Below, one piece after another: positions 51,435 to 59,268 of a DNA stretch of 64,000 nucleotides. Origin of the DNA: Streptomyces showdoensis (GTDB lineage: Bacteria > Actinomycetota > Actinomycetes > Streptomycetales > Streptomycetaceae). The notes under the pieces are model-generated. The model searched no databases. It worked only from the letters and a program-made list of their open reading frames with translations, and was not told the DNA's origin. The DNA lies in contig NZ_BAAAXG010000026.1 in NCBI RefSeq assembly GCF_039535475.1, forward strand, positions 434,001-498,000. Reading direction: 5' to 3'. Numbering within the stretch: position 1 is the first letter of the stretch; every line of letters starts with the position of its first letter. The translations under genes were made by a program, and so were the position numbers.

Positions 51435-52807
51435 CGGGCTGCCTCCATCATGGTGGTCGGTTCGAGGGGTGCCGCGGCGGCGCGCTCCTGGGCGCGGGGT
51501 CCCCGGCCGGTGCTCGCGTCGAGCGCGTCGGGCCAGGCGTCCCGCAGGGTGCGGACGACCTCGCTCATGTCGGCGCCGGCGGCGGTCAGGACCACGCAGC
51601 CCTGGGCGGCGAAGTCGGCGTTGTCCCGGGCGGTGGCGTGCAGCTCGCGCCGGGCCGGGGACAGCCAGGCGAACTCCTTCACGGCGAGCTCGTGCGGGAG
51701 CAGGCCGTGGGCGGCGGCGGTCGCCGCGACCGCGTCCTCGAAGGGGGTCGCGCCGGGGGCGACGTCCGCCGGGGCGAAGGCCCGGTCGGTCCGCACGCCC
51801 AGCATCACCGTGGCGGCCGAGCACAGCGGCTCGGGCAGGGCGGATCCCGCCGTGATCCCGAAGGCCGCGTCGACCCAGCGGTGGTAGAAGTCGATGCCGT
51901 AGACCCAGCGCGCGAGCGACCAGATCTTCATGCCCGCCGGGCGCCGGTTGGGCTCGACGACCGCCGTGCCGCTGGCGTCGTCGCTGAGCCGGATCTCGTT
52001 GTGGAAGGGCCCGTCGACCTGCCCGACCAGCCAGTTCACCTGCCGGCCGGCCCGCTCGACGGCGGACCGCTCGGCGTGGTTGAGCCGGGCGGGCAGGATC
52101 TGCGCGACCTCGACGGGGTAGCGTCCGGTCGCGCTGACCTTCTCGGTGACGAAGGAGACCTGGCCGAGTCCGTCGAAGGAGTACTCCCGCCGGTAGGGCA
52201 GCAGTTGCTCGCAGATGACCCCGCCCTCCAGGTACGGGCCCACCTCGGCGAACGCGGCGTCCAGGGAGTCGCCGGGCCGGACCACGACCACGCCCCGGTT
52301 GTTGCCCTCCTTGGTCGGCTTCACCACGAAGCCGTCGGGGTGGCTGCGGGCGAAGTCCGCGAGTCCTTCCCGGGAGTCGACCGTGACGAAGTCGGGCACG
52401 AGCAGCCGCTGGGCGGCGAGCAGCTTGTGGTGGGCCGCCTCGCTGAGCCGGTACTCGTGCTTGCAGAAGGCCCCGCCGGCGAGCTCCGCCGAGTCGATCC
52501 GCAGGCCGAGGCGCTCCAGGAGCACGGCGCCGCTCTGGACCGCGTTATCGGAGAAGACGACGCCGGCCCGGAACTCCGCGCGCCGGGGCCCGAGGAGGCG
52601 CTCGGCCGTCTCGACGAAGTCGGGGCTCAGCGGGTCGAGGTCGATCACCTCGTCGCAGATCTCGGCGTCGACGGCGCTCGGGTCGGCCCGGATGAGGGTG
52701 ACCTCGGTGCCGTGCCGCTCGCGGGCGTACGCGCTCATGTGGCGCACGTCGTCCACGCGGGACAGGTTGTAGTCGATGATCAGGAACCGGCCGGTCGATC
52801 GGCTCAC
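51431..52807 (-). CDS. ATP-grasp ligase 2
   Basis: 458 residues. N-terminal pre-ATP-grasp domain (FLIIDYNLSRVDDVRHMSAYA), then the ATP-grasp core with DGFVVKPTKEGNNRGVVVV, GGVICEQLLPYRREYSFDGL and VVEPNRRPAGMKIWSLARWV (metal ligands Glu/Asn). The C-terminal 130 residues include AVKEFAWLSPARRELHATARD. GTG start at 52,807 shares bases with the upstream stop (GTGA, 4-bp overlap), and its stop overlaps ligase 1 by 4 bp. It differs clearly from ligases 1 and 3, so the three are not a simple tandem duplication and may catalyse successive couplings. Confidence 0.85.
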   Translation of the reverse strand: MSRSTGRFLIIDYNLSRVDDVRHMSAYARERHGTEVTLIRADPSAVDAEICDEVIDLDPLSPDFVETAERLLGPRRAEFRAGVVFSDNAVQSGAVLLERLGLRIDSAELAGGAFCKHEYRLSEAAHHKLLAAQRLLVPDFVTVDSREGLADFARSHPDGFVVKPTKEGNNRGVVVVRPGDSLDAAFAEVGPYLEGGVICEQLLPYRREYSFDGLGQVSFVTEKVSATGRYPVEVAQILPARLNHAERSAVERAGRQVNWLVGQVDGPFHNEIRLSDDASGTAVVEPNRRPAGMKIWSLARWVYGIDFYHRWVDAAFGITAGSALPEPLCSAATVMLGVRTDRAFAPADVAPGATPFEDAVAATAAAHGLLPHELAVKEFAWLSPARRELHATARDNADFAAQGCVVLTAAGADMSEVVRTLRDAWPDALDASTGRGPRAQERAAAAPLEPTTMMEAAR

Positions 52808-54162
52808 CGCGGACCCCCACTCTCCTGGCTCTCGTACTGGATGTCGATGGCGTGCGCGGACGCGCGCGCCAGTTCGGGGAAGAGGCGGCCGGCCTCGCCG
52901 CGCGGGTAGCGCCACAGCAGCTGCCCGAGGAAGACCTCGCGGGCGGTGGCGTCGACCGTGTCGCCGGCCTTGAGCAGCAGGTGGGTGACGACGGGTTCGA
53001 GCGGCAGCTCCTCGCTGTTCACCCGCACCGAGGCGATACGCCCCTTCTCGGCGAAGAAGACCCGGAAGAAGGTGGCGTTCTCCGTCGGCGTCTCGCCGTC
53101 GGCGGTGTAGGAGAGCGAGGCGATCCGCTCGTCGAAGCCCTCCGGCGCGAGGAGCGAGTCGATCCACAGGTCGAGCAGGCTCGCGCCGCCGGTGAGCTCC
53201 CGGGTGCTGTGGGAGATCAGGCTGCCGCCGACCCTCGGGTTGATCTCGATGAGGTCCCAGCGGGCCCCCTCGGGACGGTCGGCGTCGTACCGGGCCTCGA
53301 TGTGGAAGCAGCCCCGGCGCAGGTCGAGCTCGTCGAGCAGCCGGCGCACCCAGGCGATGCCCGCGGCGCGCTCGGCGGCCGTGACGCTCACCGGCGGGCT
53401 GGTGCAGGCGTTCTCCAGGACGGTGCCGGCCGTCTCGGTCACCTCGCACTTCTCGTGCAGGGCGACCACGTGGGCCGAGCGCTCGGTCACGACCACCTCG
53501 AAGCTGAACTCCCGCCCGGGCAGGTAGTCCTCGACGAGGAAGGTGAGGCCGTCGTCCCCGAAGGCCGAGGCGTAGACGGTGTCGTCACGCGACTCGGCCG
53601 TGATCCGCTCGACGTCCGCCCAGGTGGTGGCGGCGGTGAGCGGGAAGGCCCCGTAGGAGGCGATGCCGCTGACCGGCTTGACGAAGTGGCGGCCCCCGTC
53701 CGCCTGGCGGTCGGCCAGCGAGGCGGGGGTGAGCTCGGTGGCCCGGACCCGGGTGAGTCCCGCGTCGAACAGCCGGTTGCGCAGACCGAGTTTGTCGCGC
53801 AGGCCCAGGACCTGCTTCTCGCCGAGGTCGCCCACCCCGAGCGTCTCGTTGGCGAGGGACATCAGATGGCGGTAGCCCTCCCAGACCGTGACGCAGGCGA
53901 GGACGGTCTCGCCCTGCCGGCGGAGGTCTGCGAGGCAGGTCTCCACGTCCTGGTGGGTCAGGACGTGCTCGTCGGCGGCGGTGACGCGGTCGGCGAGCCG
54001 CCGCAGGTCGTCCAGCCGCCCGGGGTGGGCCGGCTCGGGCCGTGAACTGAGGACGAAGGTCTTCAGGCCCCTTGCGCCGAGGGCCTCGGCGAGGTCCTCC
54101 ACGAAGGAGAACCCGACGTGGCTGAGAAGGAGGATCCCCCCGCCCGTGTGCTGCTTGTGCAC
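52804..54162 (-). CDS. ATP-grasp ligase 3
   Basis: 452 residues. N-terminal Rossmann-like part (GILLLSHVGFSFVEDLAEALGARGLKTFVLSSR, in parts), ATP-grasp core with RHFVKPVSGIASYGAFPL, FLVEDYLPGREFSFEVVV and WDLIEINPRVGGSLISHST, where E-x-N-P-R-x-G-G is the textbook metal-binding motif of amino-acid ligases. It is the first of the three ligase genes to be transcribed. 87 bp separate it from the oxidase gene upstream, one of the larger gaps in the operon; I see no terminator there. Confidence 0.87.
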   Translation of the reverse strand: MHKQHTGGGILLLSHVGFSFVEDLAEALGARGLKTFVLSSRPEPAHPGRLDDLRRLADRVTAADEHVLTHQDVETCLADLRRQGETVLACVTVWEGYRHLMSLANETLGVGDLGEKQVLGLRDKLGLRNRLFDAGLTRVRATELTPASLADRQADGGRHFVKPVSGIASYGAFPLTAATTWADVERITAESRDDTVYASAFGDDGLTFLVEDYLPGREFSFEVVVTERSAHVVALHEKCEVTETAGTVLENACTSPPVSVTAAERAAGIAWVRRLLDELDLRRGCFHIEARYDADRPEGARWDLIEINPRVGGSLISHSTRELTGGASLLDLWIDSLLAPEGFDERIASLSYTADGETPTENATFFRVFFAEKGRIASVRVNSEELPLEPVVTHLLLKAGDTVDATAREVFLGQLLWRYPRGEAGRLFPELARASAHAIDIQYESQESGGPR

Positions 54163-54249
54163 GATGCTCCTTGCTCCTTTGCGGAGGGGCCGGGCGCGGA
54201 CGCCGCCGGTGGGGCGACGGCGTCACGCGCGGTGCCGGACCGGGAAGGA

Positions 54250-55002
54250 TCAGACGGCCGTCTTCTCGTCGGCGGCGATGGTGTCGTCGGCGAGCTCCTT
54301 GAAGTAGAGGGCCAGCACCGTCTGGTGCTCCGCCAGGTACTTCTTGAAGGCCTCGACGTCCTGCTCGCCGCGGATCAGGTGGCGCACGGCCGCCCAGACC
54401 TCGCCCGGGTGGTCGTCGTTGATGTCCGTGTGCGAGTGGCTGATCTGGCCGCCGATGTTCTTCTCGCCGATGGACTCCTTGAGCGCGACGAGCTTGCGCG
54501 GCTCCAGCTTCACGTTCACGTACTCGACGAGGTAGGAGTACGCGACCACGCCGAGCGGACCCTCGTGGTCCAGGAGGTACGAGAAGTAGCCGGCGAGCAG
54601 CTTGGTGGAGAGGTACGGCTCGGTGGCGAGGAACTCCTCGCGCGAGACGCCGACCTTGGCGAGGTCCTGGATGAAGAGCTCGTCGTGGAGCATCTCCTCC
54701 ATCTCGTAGTTGGCCCAGACCTGGGCGGCTTCGGGGCTCTGCTTGGCGATCTCGACGAGCGCCTTCGCCTCGGCGACGCGCAGCAGGCGGATGCGCCAGG
54801 CGGTCTCTATGAGGTTGCGCTTGTAGTACTCGGAGTCGACGTCCTTGCTCTCCAGGTGCGCGGCGGCGGGCACGTTGGCGTACCACTCCACGACCTGGGC
54901 GTCGATCTGCCGGTCCATCTCGGCCCGCAGCTCCACCGCGGCGGCGGCGCTGAGGAAGGGCTTGCGGTCGCCGTAGCCGACATTGGACACGCGGTTCTTC
55001 AT
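54250..55002 (-). CDS. Heme-oxygenase-like diiron oxidase (HDO superfamily) protein
   Basis: 250 residues, all-helical. Putative diiron ligands: YEMEEMLHDELF near residue 100 contains an ExxH pair, a second Glu lies around LVEYVNVKLEP, and HTDINDDHPGEVW supplies Asp/His in the last core helix. This pattern fits the superfamily of heme-oxygenase-like oxidases/oxygenases (CADD, UndA, BesC, SznF, RohS-like), which carry out N-oxygenation, desaturation or C-C cleavage of amino-acid-like substrates. Ferredoxin and ferredoxin reductase genes lie immediately upstream and could feed it electrons. The exact reaction is not predictable from the sequence. Confidence 0.75.
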   Translation of the reverse strand: MKNRVSNVGYGDRKPFLSAAAAVELRAEMDRQIDAQVVEWYANVPAAAHLESKDVDSEYYKRNLIETAWRIRLLRVAEAKALVEIAKQSPEAAQVWANYEMEEMLHDELFIQDLAKVGVSREEFLATEPYLSTKLLAGYFSYLLDHEGPLGVVAYSYLVEYVNVKLEPRKLVALKESIGEKNIGGQISHSHTDINDDHPGEVWAAVRHLIRGEQDVEAFKKYLAEHQTVLALYFKELADDTIAADEKTAV

Positions 55003-55035
55003 GACTCTCCTCGATCACATGCGCTTACGGATGGG

Positions 55036-55332
55036 CTAGTTCTCCACGACGCGGACGGTCGCGGAATCCAGGAGGCGGCACTGGCAGGCGAGACGGTGGT
55101 TGCCGTCCGCCCAGCCCAGGTCCTCCAGGAAGTCGGTCTCCTCGGGGTCGCTCTCCCCGAGGGCTTCGGCGCCGTCGACGACCTCGACGACACAGGCGCC
55201 GCAGGCGCCGGAGCGGCAGCCGAAGGGGATCAGCGGCTCGGACGTCTCGTATTCGATGTCCGTCAGCGGCGAGCCCTCCGGCAGGGCTATCTCCACGCCG
55301 TCCGGCAGGAGTGTCAGTGTGTGGAGCTTCAT
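55036..55332 (-). CDS. Plant-type 2Fe-2S ferredoxin
   Basis: 98 residues. Cys39, Cys44, Cys47 (CRSGACGAC) and Cys83 (ACQC) give the CX4CX2C...C pattern of a [2Fe-2S] ferredoxin. The acidic loop between (GESDPEETDFLEDLGW) is typical of ferredoxins that pair with diiron oxygenases. It sits between the reductase gene and the heme-oxygenase-like oxidase gene, so it is the probable electron carrier for that oxidase, the desaturase-type enzyme, or both. The ATG at 55,332 is preferred; a TTG nine bases upstream is possible. Confidence 0.92.
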   Translation of the reverse strand: MKLHTLTLLPDGVEIALPEGSPLTDIEYETSEPLIPFGCRSGACGACVVEVVDGAEALGESDPEETDFLEDLGWADGNHRLACQCRLLDSATVRVVEN

Positions 55333-55388
55333 CGCTTCCAAGTCCCCTCTGGGCGGGTCGGAGTGGTGGGGGCGCGCCTCGGGGCGGG

Positions 55389-56498
55389 TCAGGCGGGCAC
55401 GGGGACCGGAGTCGCGTCCGTGACGGAGGCGGCCTCGGTGGCGGGCACGGCGGCCTCGGCCCGCCCGCCGGGCACGGCGCTCGTGGGCGGCGCGGCCGGC
55501 ACGCTCCCGGGCGTGGTGTCGGAGGAGTGCTCGGGCGCCAGCCGCTGCCCCGGCCGCAGGGCCACCGCGGCGTGGTTGACGGCGGTGCCGGCCTCGCCGA
55601 AGCCGACGGAGATCAGCGGGACCCGGCCCGGGTAGGTGCAGCCGTCGCCGACGGCGTACACCTGCGGCAGGTTGGTCCGCATGGACTGGTCGACCCGGAT
55701 CCGCCGGTGCTCCAGCTCCAGGCCCCAGTCGGCGACCGGGCCGAGCCCGGACGAGAAGCCGAGCGCCGCCACCAGCGCGTCGGCCGGCAGCTCCAGGACC
55801 CGGTCCGCGCCGCGGACCTCGACCCGTTCGAGCCGGTCCGCGCCGTGGCAGGCCACGACCTGGGCGTCGGTGACGACGCGCACCGAGGAGGCGTGCAGCT
55901 GGCGGACGCTGTAGTCGTGGGCGCGGAAGTCGGCCCGGCGGTGCACCAGGGTCACGCTCCGGGCGATCGGCTCCAGGGCCAGCGCCCAGTCCACGGCGCT
56001 GTCGCCGCCGCCGACGACCACCACGTCCCGCCCGGCGTGGTCCGCGAGCCGCGGCACGTGGTAGGCGACGCCGCGGCCCTCGTACGGGACGGAGCAGGGG
56101 AGCTTGCGCGGCACGAAGCGGCCGAGCCCGGCGGCGATCACGACGGCGCCCGCGTGCACCCGGGTGCCGTCGTCGGCGCCGAGGGTCCAGCCCTCGCCCC
56201 GCGGGGTGAGGCTGACGGCCGTGCGGCCGAGCAGGTGGGTGGTGCCGAAGGGCGCGGCCTGCGCCAGCAGGTTGTCGATCAGGTGCCGGCCCTTGATGCC
56301 GGGGTGCCCGGCGACGTCGTAGAGCAGCTTCTCGGGGTACATCGCCGAGACCTGGCCGCCCGGCTCGTCCAGCGCGTCGATCACGGCGACCGACAGACCG
56401 CGGAACCCGGCGTAGTAGGCGCCGTAGAGCCCGGCGGGTCCGGCCCCGACGATCGCGAGGTCCACGGTGGTCTCGGTGGCTCCGGTACGGGGGGTCAT
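55389..56498 (-). CDS. Thioredoxin-reductase-like ferredoxin/flavodoxin NADP+ reductase
   Basis: 369 residues. FAD site GAGPAGLYGAYYAG, NAD(P)H site VVGGGDSAVDWALAL, and C-terminal FAD segment YAVGDGCTYPG; the redox CxxC of thioredoxin reductase is absent, which matches type 2 ferredoxin-NADP+ reductases (YumC-like). The last 50 residues are an Ala/Pro/Val/Thr-rich unstructured tail not needed for the fold. Function: pass electrons from NADPH to the ferredoxin encoded next. Starts by 4-bp overlap with the ketopantoate-reductase-like gene. Confidence 0.9.
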   Translation of the reverse strand: MTPRTGATETTVDLAIVGAGPAGLYGAYYAGFRGLSVAVIDALDEPGGQVSAMYPEKLLYDVAGHPGIKGRHLIDNLLAQAAPFGTTHLLGRTAVSLTPRGEGWTLGADDGTRVHAGAVVIAAGLGRFVPRKLPCSVPYEGRGVAYHVPRLADHAGRDVVVVGGGDSAVDWALALEPIARSVTLVHRRADFRAHDYSVRQLHASSVRVVTDAQVVACHGADRLERVEVRGADRVLELPADALVAALGFSSGLGPVADWGLELEHRRIRVDQSMRTNLPQVYAVGDGCTYPGRVPLISVGFGEAGTAVNHAAVALRPGQRLAPEHSSDTTPGSVPAAPPTSAVPGGRAEAAVPATEAASVTDATPVPVPA

Positions 56499-57499
56499 GC
56501 CGCGTTCCCTTCGGTACGGCGCTCGGCCGCGCGCTGTTCGGCGGCCCGCTGTTCGGCGGCGCGCGCCTCGCGGAGGCCGAGGACCTGGTAGAGGAAGCCG
56601 TTGACCGGGGTGGGGACGCCGTGGCTTCCGCCGAGGCGGACCACCGCGCCCGTCCACGCCTCCAGTTCGGAGGGCAGGCCCGCGGCGAGGTCGCGCTGGA
56701 GCGACGTGGTGCCCTCGGCCGGCTGGCGGTCGACGAAGTCGAGGGTGGTGGTGACGATGTCGTCCGGCAGGACGGTGCCGGCGGCCCGCGCGACCCGCTG
56801 GATCTCGGTCATGGCGTCGGCGAGCAGGCGCCGGGTGCCGGGCCGGGAGCGGACCGCGCCGAACGGCGCGTCGGTCACCGCGCCCAGGCCGCCGGCCGCG
56901 GCCACGAAGACGAACTTGGACCAGAGTTCGGCCCAGATGTCCTTCGGCACCACGGCCGTGACACCGGCCTCGTCGAGCGCCCCGCGGAGGGCTTCGACCC
57001 GCGCCGAGGGGCGGTCGTCCCACTCGCCGAAGGTCAGCGAGCCGAGGCCGCCGACGTGGTGGATCCGGCCGGGACCCGAGAGGTACGTGATGATCTTCGC
57101 GCTGCCCGGCAGGACCGCGTCCCGGCCGACGGCCTCGGCGACCTCGGCCGGCGCCTCGACCCCGTTCTGCGTGGTGAGGACCCCCGTACCGTCCTCGACC
57201 AGCGGCTTCAGCAGGGGCAGGGCGGCGGGCAGTTGCCAGGTCTTCACGCCGAGGAGGACGAAGTCCACCGGCCCGATCGCGGCCGGGTCGTCGGTCGCGC
57301 GGAGCGCCGAGGCCGGGACGGAGAAGCCGCCGGGCGCGTCGCCCCCGGGGCCTGCGGGACCGTCCACGGTGAGTCCGTCGCGTCGCAGGGCCTCCAGGTG
57401 GCGTCCCCGAGCGACGAACCGGACGTCGTGTCCGGCCGCGGCGAGACGGCCACCGAAGTAGCCGCCGATGCCGCCGGCTCCAACCACCGCTACTTTCAC
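56495..57499 (-). CDS. Ketopantoate-reductase-like (PanE/ApbA family) oxidoreductase
   Basis: 334 residues. N-terminal NADPH Rossmann motif VVGAGGIGGYFGGRLAAAGHDV, a mid-protein TTQNGVEAP segment, and the catalytic-region WSKFVFVAA with Lys. It reduces a 2-keto acid in the family's housekeeping role, but here it is the first gene of a biosynthetic operon and so is more likely to act on a pathway keto intermediate. The C-terminus has a small repeat (AAEQRAAEQRAAERR). The GTG at 57,499, with GGGGAAG upstream, gives the best ribosome spacing. An ARE-type operator lies about 90 bp upstream. Confidence 0.88.
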   Translation of the reverse strand: MKVAVVGAGGIGGYFGGRLAAAGHDVRFVARGRHLEALRRDGLTVDGPAGPGGDAPGGFSVPASALRATDDPAAIGPVDFVLLGVKTWQLPAALPLLKPLVEDGTGVLTTQNGVEAPAEVAEAVGRDAVLPGSAKIITYLSGPGRIHHVGGLGSLTFGEWDDRPSARVEALRGALDEAGVTAVVPKDIWAELWSKFVFVAAAGGLGAVTDAPFGAVRSRPGTRRLLADAMTEIQRVARAAGTVLPDDIVTTTLDFVDRQPAEGTTSLQRDLAAGLPSELEAWTGAVVRLGGSHGVPTPVNGFLYQVLGLREARAAEQRAAEQRAAERRTEGNAA

Positions 57500-57584
57500 G
57501 GACTTCCCCGTTTCTCTGCGATGCGCCAAGCGAACGCCCGATGGGCACGCGCCCCGGAGGCCGGATCACCCCCGACGCCATGAA

Positions 57585-57610
57585 CCATACAGAACGCTCG
57601 CTTTGTTTTT
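57585..57610 (-). promoter_or_regulatory. ARE-type operator upstream of the 17-gene operon
   Basis: A 26-bp AT-rich element whose core is ATACAGAACGCTCGCTTTG, matching the pattern of autoregulatory elements bound by GBL receptors and closely similar to the three other elements at 58,324, 61,136 and 61,304. Located 86 bp upstream of the ketopantoate-reductase-like start, where it would overlap the operon promoter (TATGGT around it could be a -10). Implies repression relieved by a GBL-type signal. Confidence 0.75.
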
Positions 57611-57668
57611 CTAGGGGTTTCCCGCCCGGCCTGAAGAACATCGACCCCGAACGGCCCCCGGAGCCCCC

Positions 57669-58271
57669 TCAGGACTCGTCGAACAGGACCCCGGCGAGGG
57701 CCAGCCGCCAGATCCGCTCCAGCCGCTCCGCGACGCTGCGCGTCACGCTGGTGGGGCCCTCCGCACCCGCTCTGACCTGGGACTCCGCACCGGCGAGCAG
57801 ATAGACGACCATGTCCGCCACGGTCTGCCGGACCTCTTCCACGCGGGGCGAGCGCCCGTCCGCGTACGCCTGGCCGAGCTGGTCGCGCACGGCCGGCAGC
57901 CAGACCTCCACCCACCGCCCCACTCCCCCGGGGCGCTCCCGCGCGAGCCGGACGCAGGACCGCACGACGAGGTCCTCCTCAAGGAGCCCCACGAGCCCCA
58001 CGGTCAGCCCGATGACGGCCTCCAGGCCGGGCGCACGCCCCTCACACAGCCGCTCCACCAGGGCTTTCGTGATGGCCAGGCCCTCTTCCTCCACAGCGTC
58101 GGCGAGGGCCGCCTTGGCAGGGAAATGAAAGGTCAGGGCCCCCATCGAGACGGCCGCGAGCTCACTGATGTGCGACAGCCTGGCGCCTTCGTACCCGGCC
58201 TCGTCGAACTCCGCCGCCGCCGCCCGGACAAGCGCGCCGCGCGTCCGCACGGCCCTCCCCTGGATAGCCAT
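57669..58271 (-). CDS. TetR-family repressor, GBL-receptor-like (possibly a pseudo-receptor)
   Basis: 200 residues. N-terminal helix-turn-helix (about 1-60: AIQGRAVRTRGALVRAAAAEFDEAGYEGARLSHISELAAVSMGALTFHFPAK, read in parts) is close to the ArpA/ScbR family, with GALTFHFP where true receptors have GALYFHF. The ligand-binding half is more diverged (SCVRLARERPGGVGRW). It therefore may be a pseudo-receptor that binds AREs but answers to other ligands, such as pathway products. An ARE-type site (58,324-58,349) lies in its own promoter, so autoregulation is likely. Start at the ATG 58,271 with GGAAGGGAAG upstream. Confidence 0.85.
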   Translation of the reverse strand: MAIQGRAVRTRGALVRAAAAEFDEAGYEGARLSHISELAAVSMGALTFHFPAKAALADAVEEEGLAITKALVERLCEGRAPGLEAVIGLTVGLVGLLEEDLVVRSCVRLARERPGGVGRWVEVWLPAVRDQLGQAYADGRSPRVEEVRQTVADMVVYLLAGAESQVRAGAEGPTSVTRSVAERLERIWRLALAGVLFDES

Positions 58272-58323
58272 CCACGTGCTTCCCTTCCATGCCTCCGATG
58301 CCCCCGCGTCTTCTGCTGGTTCA

Positions 58324-58349
58324 AAAAATAGCAAGCGTTCTGTATTTTT
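58324..58349. promoter_or_regulatory. ARE-type operator upstream of the tetR gene
   Basis: AAAAATA (58,324-58,330), 12 nt, TATTTTT (58,343-58,349): perfect 7-bp arms with the core ACAGAACGCTTGC (minus strand) that is shared with the element at 57,585. It lies 53 bp upstream of the tetR start. Confidence 0.8.
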
Positions 58350-58401
58350 GTGCCTCTCGGCGGCCATTGACGAAAAAAGAACCGGCGGCGGGACGCACGA
58401 A

Positions 58402-58432
58402 GGGGGCGGCCGGGAAGATCCCGACCGCCCCC
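58402..58432 (-). terminator. Terminator after the SDR gene
   Basis: A 14-bp stem with one mismatch (GGGGGCGGCCGGGA and its near-complement) and a 3-nt loop, 34 bp past the SDR stop codon. It separates the SDR/HAD/AfsA transcription unit from the tetR gene. Confidence 0.8.
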
Positions 58433-58466
58433 TGAGGGCTCGCTCCGCTCCTGCGCGCCGGCCCGC

Positions 58467-59234
58467 CTACAAGGCGGTGGACCCGCCGTCGACGGCCATG
58501 GCGGTCCCGGTGACGAACGAGGACCGGTCACTGCACAGCCAGGCCGCGGCCTGGGCCACCTCGTCGGGCGCGGACATGCGGTGCTGCATGGAGTCCGCCA
58601 GGAAGACCTCCTCCAGCGCGGGATGCGCGTCCAGGACGCCGTCCATCATCTCCGTCCTGGTGGCCCCGACGACGAGCGCGTTGACCCGGATCCCCTGCCG
58701 GGCGTAGTCCAGGGCCGCCGCCTTGGTCACCCCGATCACCGCGTGCTTCGCGGCGACGTACGCGGCGGAGGCCCCGGTGGCCTTCAGCCCGGCGACGCTC
58801 GACGTGTTGACGATCGAGCCGCCGGAGCCGGCGAGCATCACCGGCACCTGGTGGCGCATGCAGTTCCACACCCCGCGCAGATTGACGTCGACGGTCCGTT
58901 CGTAGGTCTCGTCGTCGATCTCGTGCAGCGGCACCCCCGCGGTGGCGTACCCGGCGTTGTTGAAGGCCGCGTGCAGCCCCCCGAAGGTCTCCACGGCGAT
59001 GGCGACCGCCCGTTCGACCTCCGCGGAGGACGCCACGTCGGCGACGGCCGCGGCGGCCCGCCCTCCGGCCGCGCGGATCTCGTCGACCAGCGCGTCCAGC
59101 CGCTCCTTCCGCCGGGCCACCAGCAGCACCGCCGCGCCTTCGGCGGCGAACAGCCGCGCGGCCGCCGCCCCGATGCCGCTCGATGCCCCCGTGACCATGG
59201 CCACCTTGCCGTCCAGCAACTTCATGCCGCTCAT
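58467..59234 (-). CDS. Short-chain dehydrogenase/reductase, probable autoregulator-biosynthesis reductase
   Basis: 255 residues, classical SDR. Cofactor motif TGASSGIG near residue 16, NNAG, catalytic Ser in IVNTSSVAG and YxxxK in AAYVAAKHAV, C-terminal DGGSTAL. It is placed downstream of the HAD-like and AfsA-like genes on the same strand, as in butenolide/GBL loci where an SDR (BarS1, JadW2/3-like) reduces the 6-keto group or the butenolide ring of the signal. So a role in signal maturation is likely, although a tailoring role for the metabolite is possible. Confidence 0.87.
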   Translation of the reverse strand: MSGMKLLDGKVAMVTGASSGIGAAAARLFAAEGAAVLLVARRKERLDALVDEIRAAGGRAAAAVADVASSAEVERAVAIAVETFGGLHAAFNNAGYATAGVPLHEIDDETYERTVDVNLRGVWNCMRHQVPVMLAGSGGSIVNTSSVAGLKATGASAAYVAAKHAVIGVTKAAALDYARQGIRVNALVVGATRTEMMDGVLDAHPALEEVFLADSMQHRMSAPDEVAQAAAWLCSDRSSFVTGTAMAVDGGSTAL

Positions 59235-59268
59235 CCGCTCGCCCTGCCCCTCGCCCGTACCGTCGGAA

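Noticed and set aside
40264..57499. Hidden PKS or NRPS modules in the biosynthetic operon
   Set aside because: All reading frames are accounted for by shorter enzymes; no KS, AT, A, C or carrier-protein motifs (for example DxxCSS-type or LGGxS) were seen.
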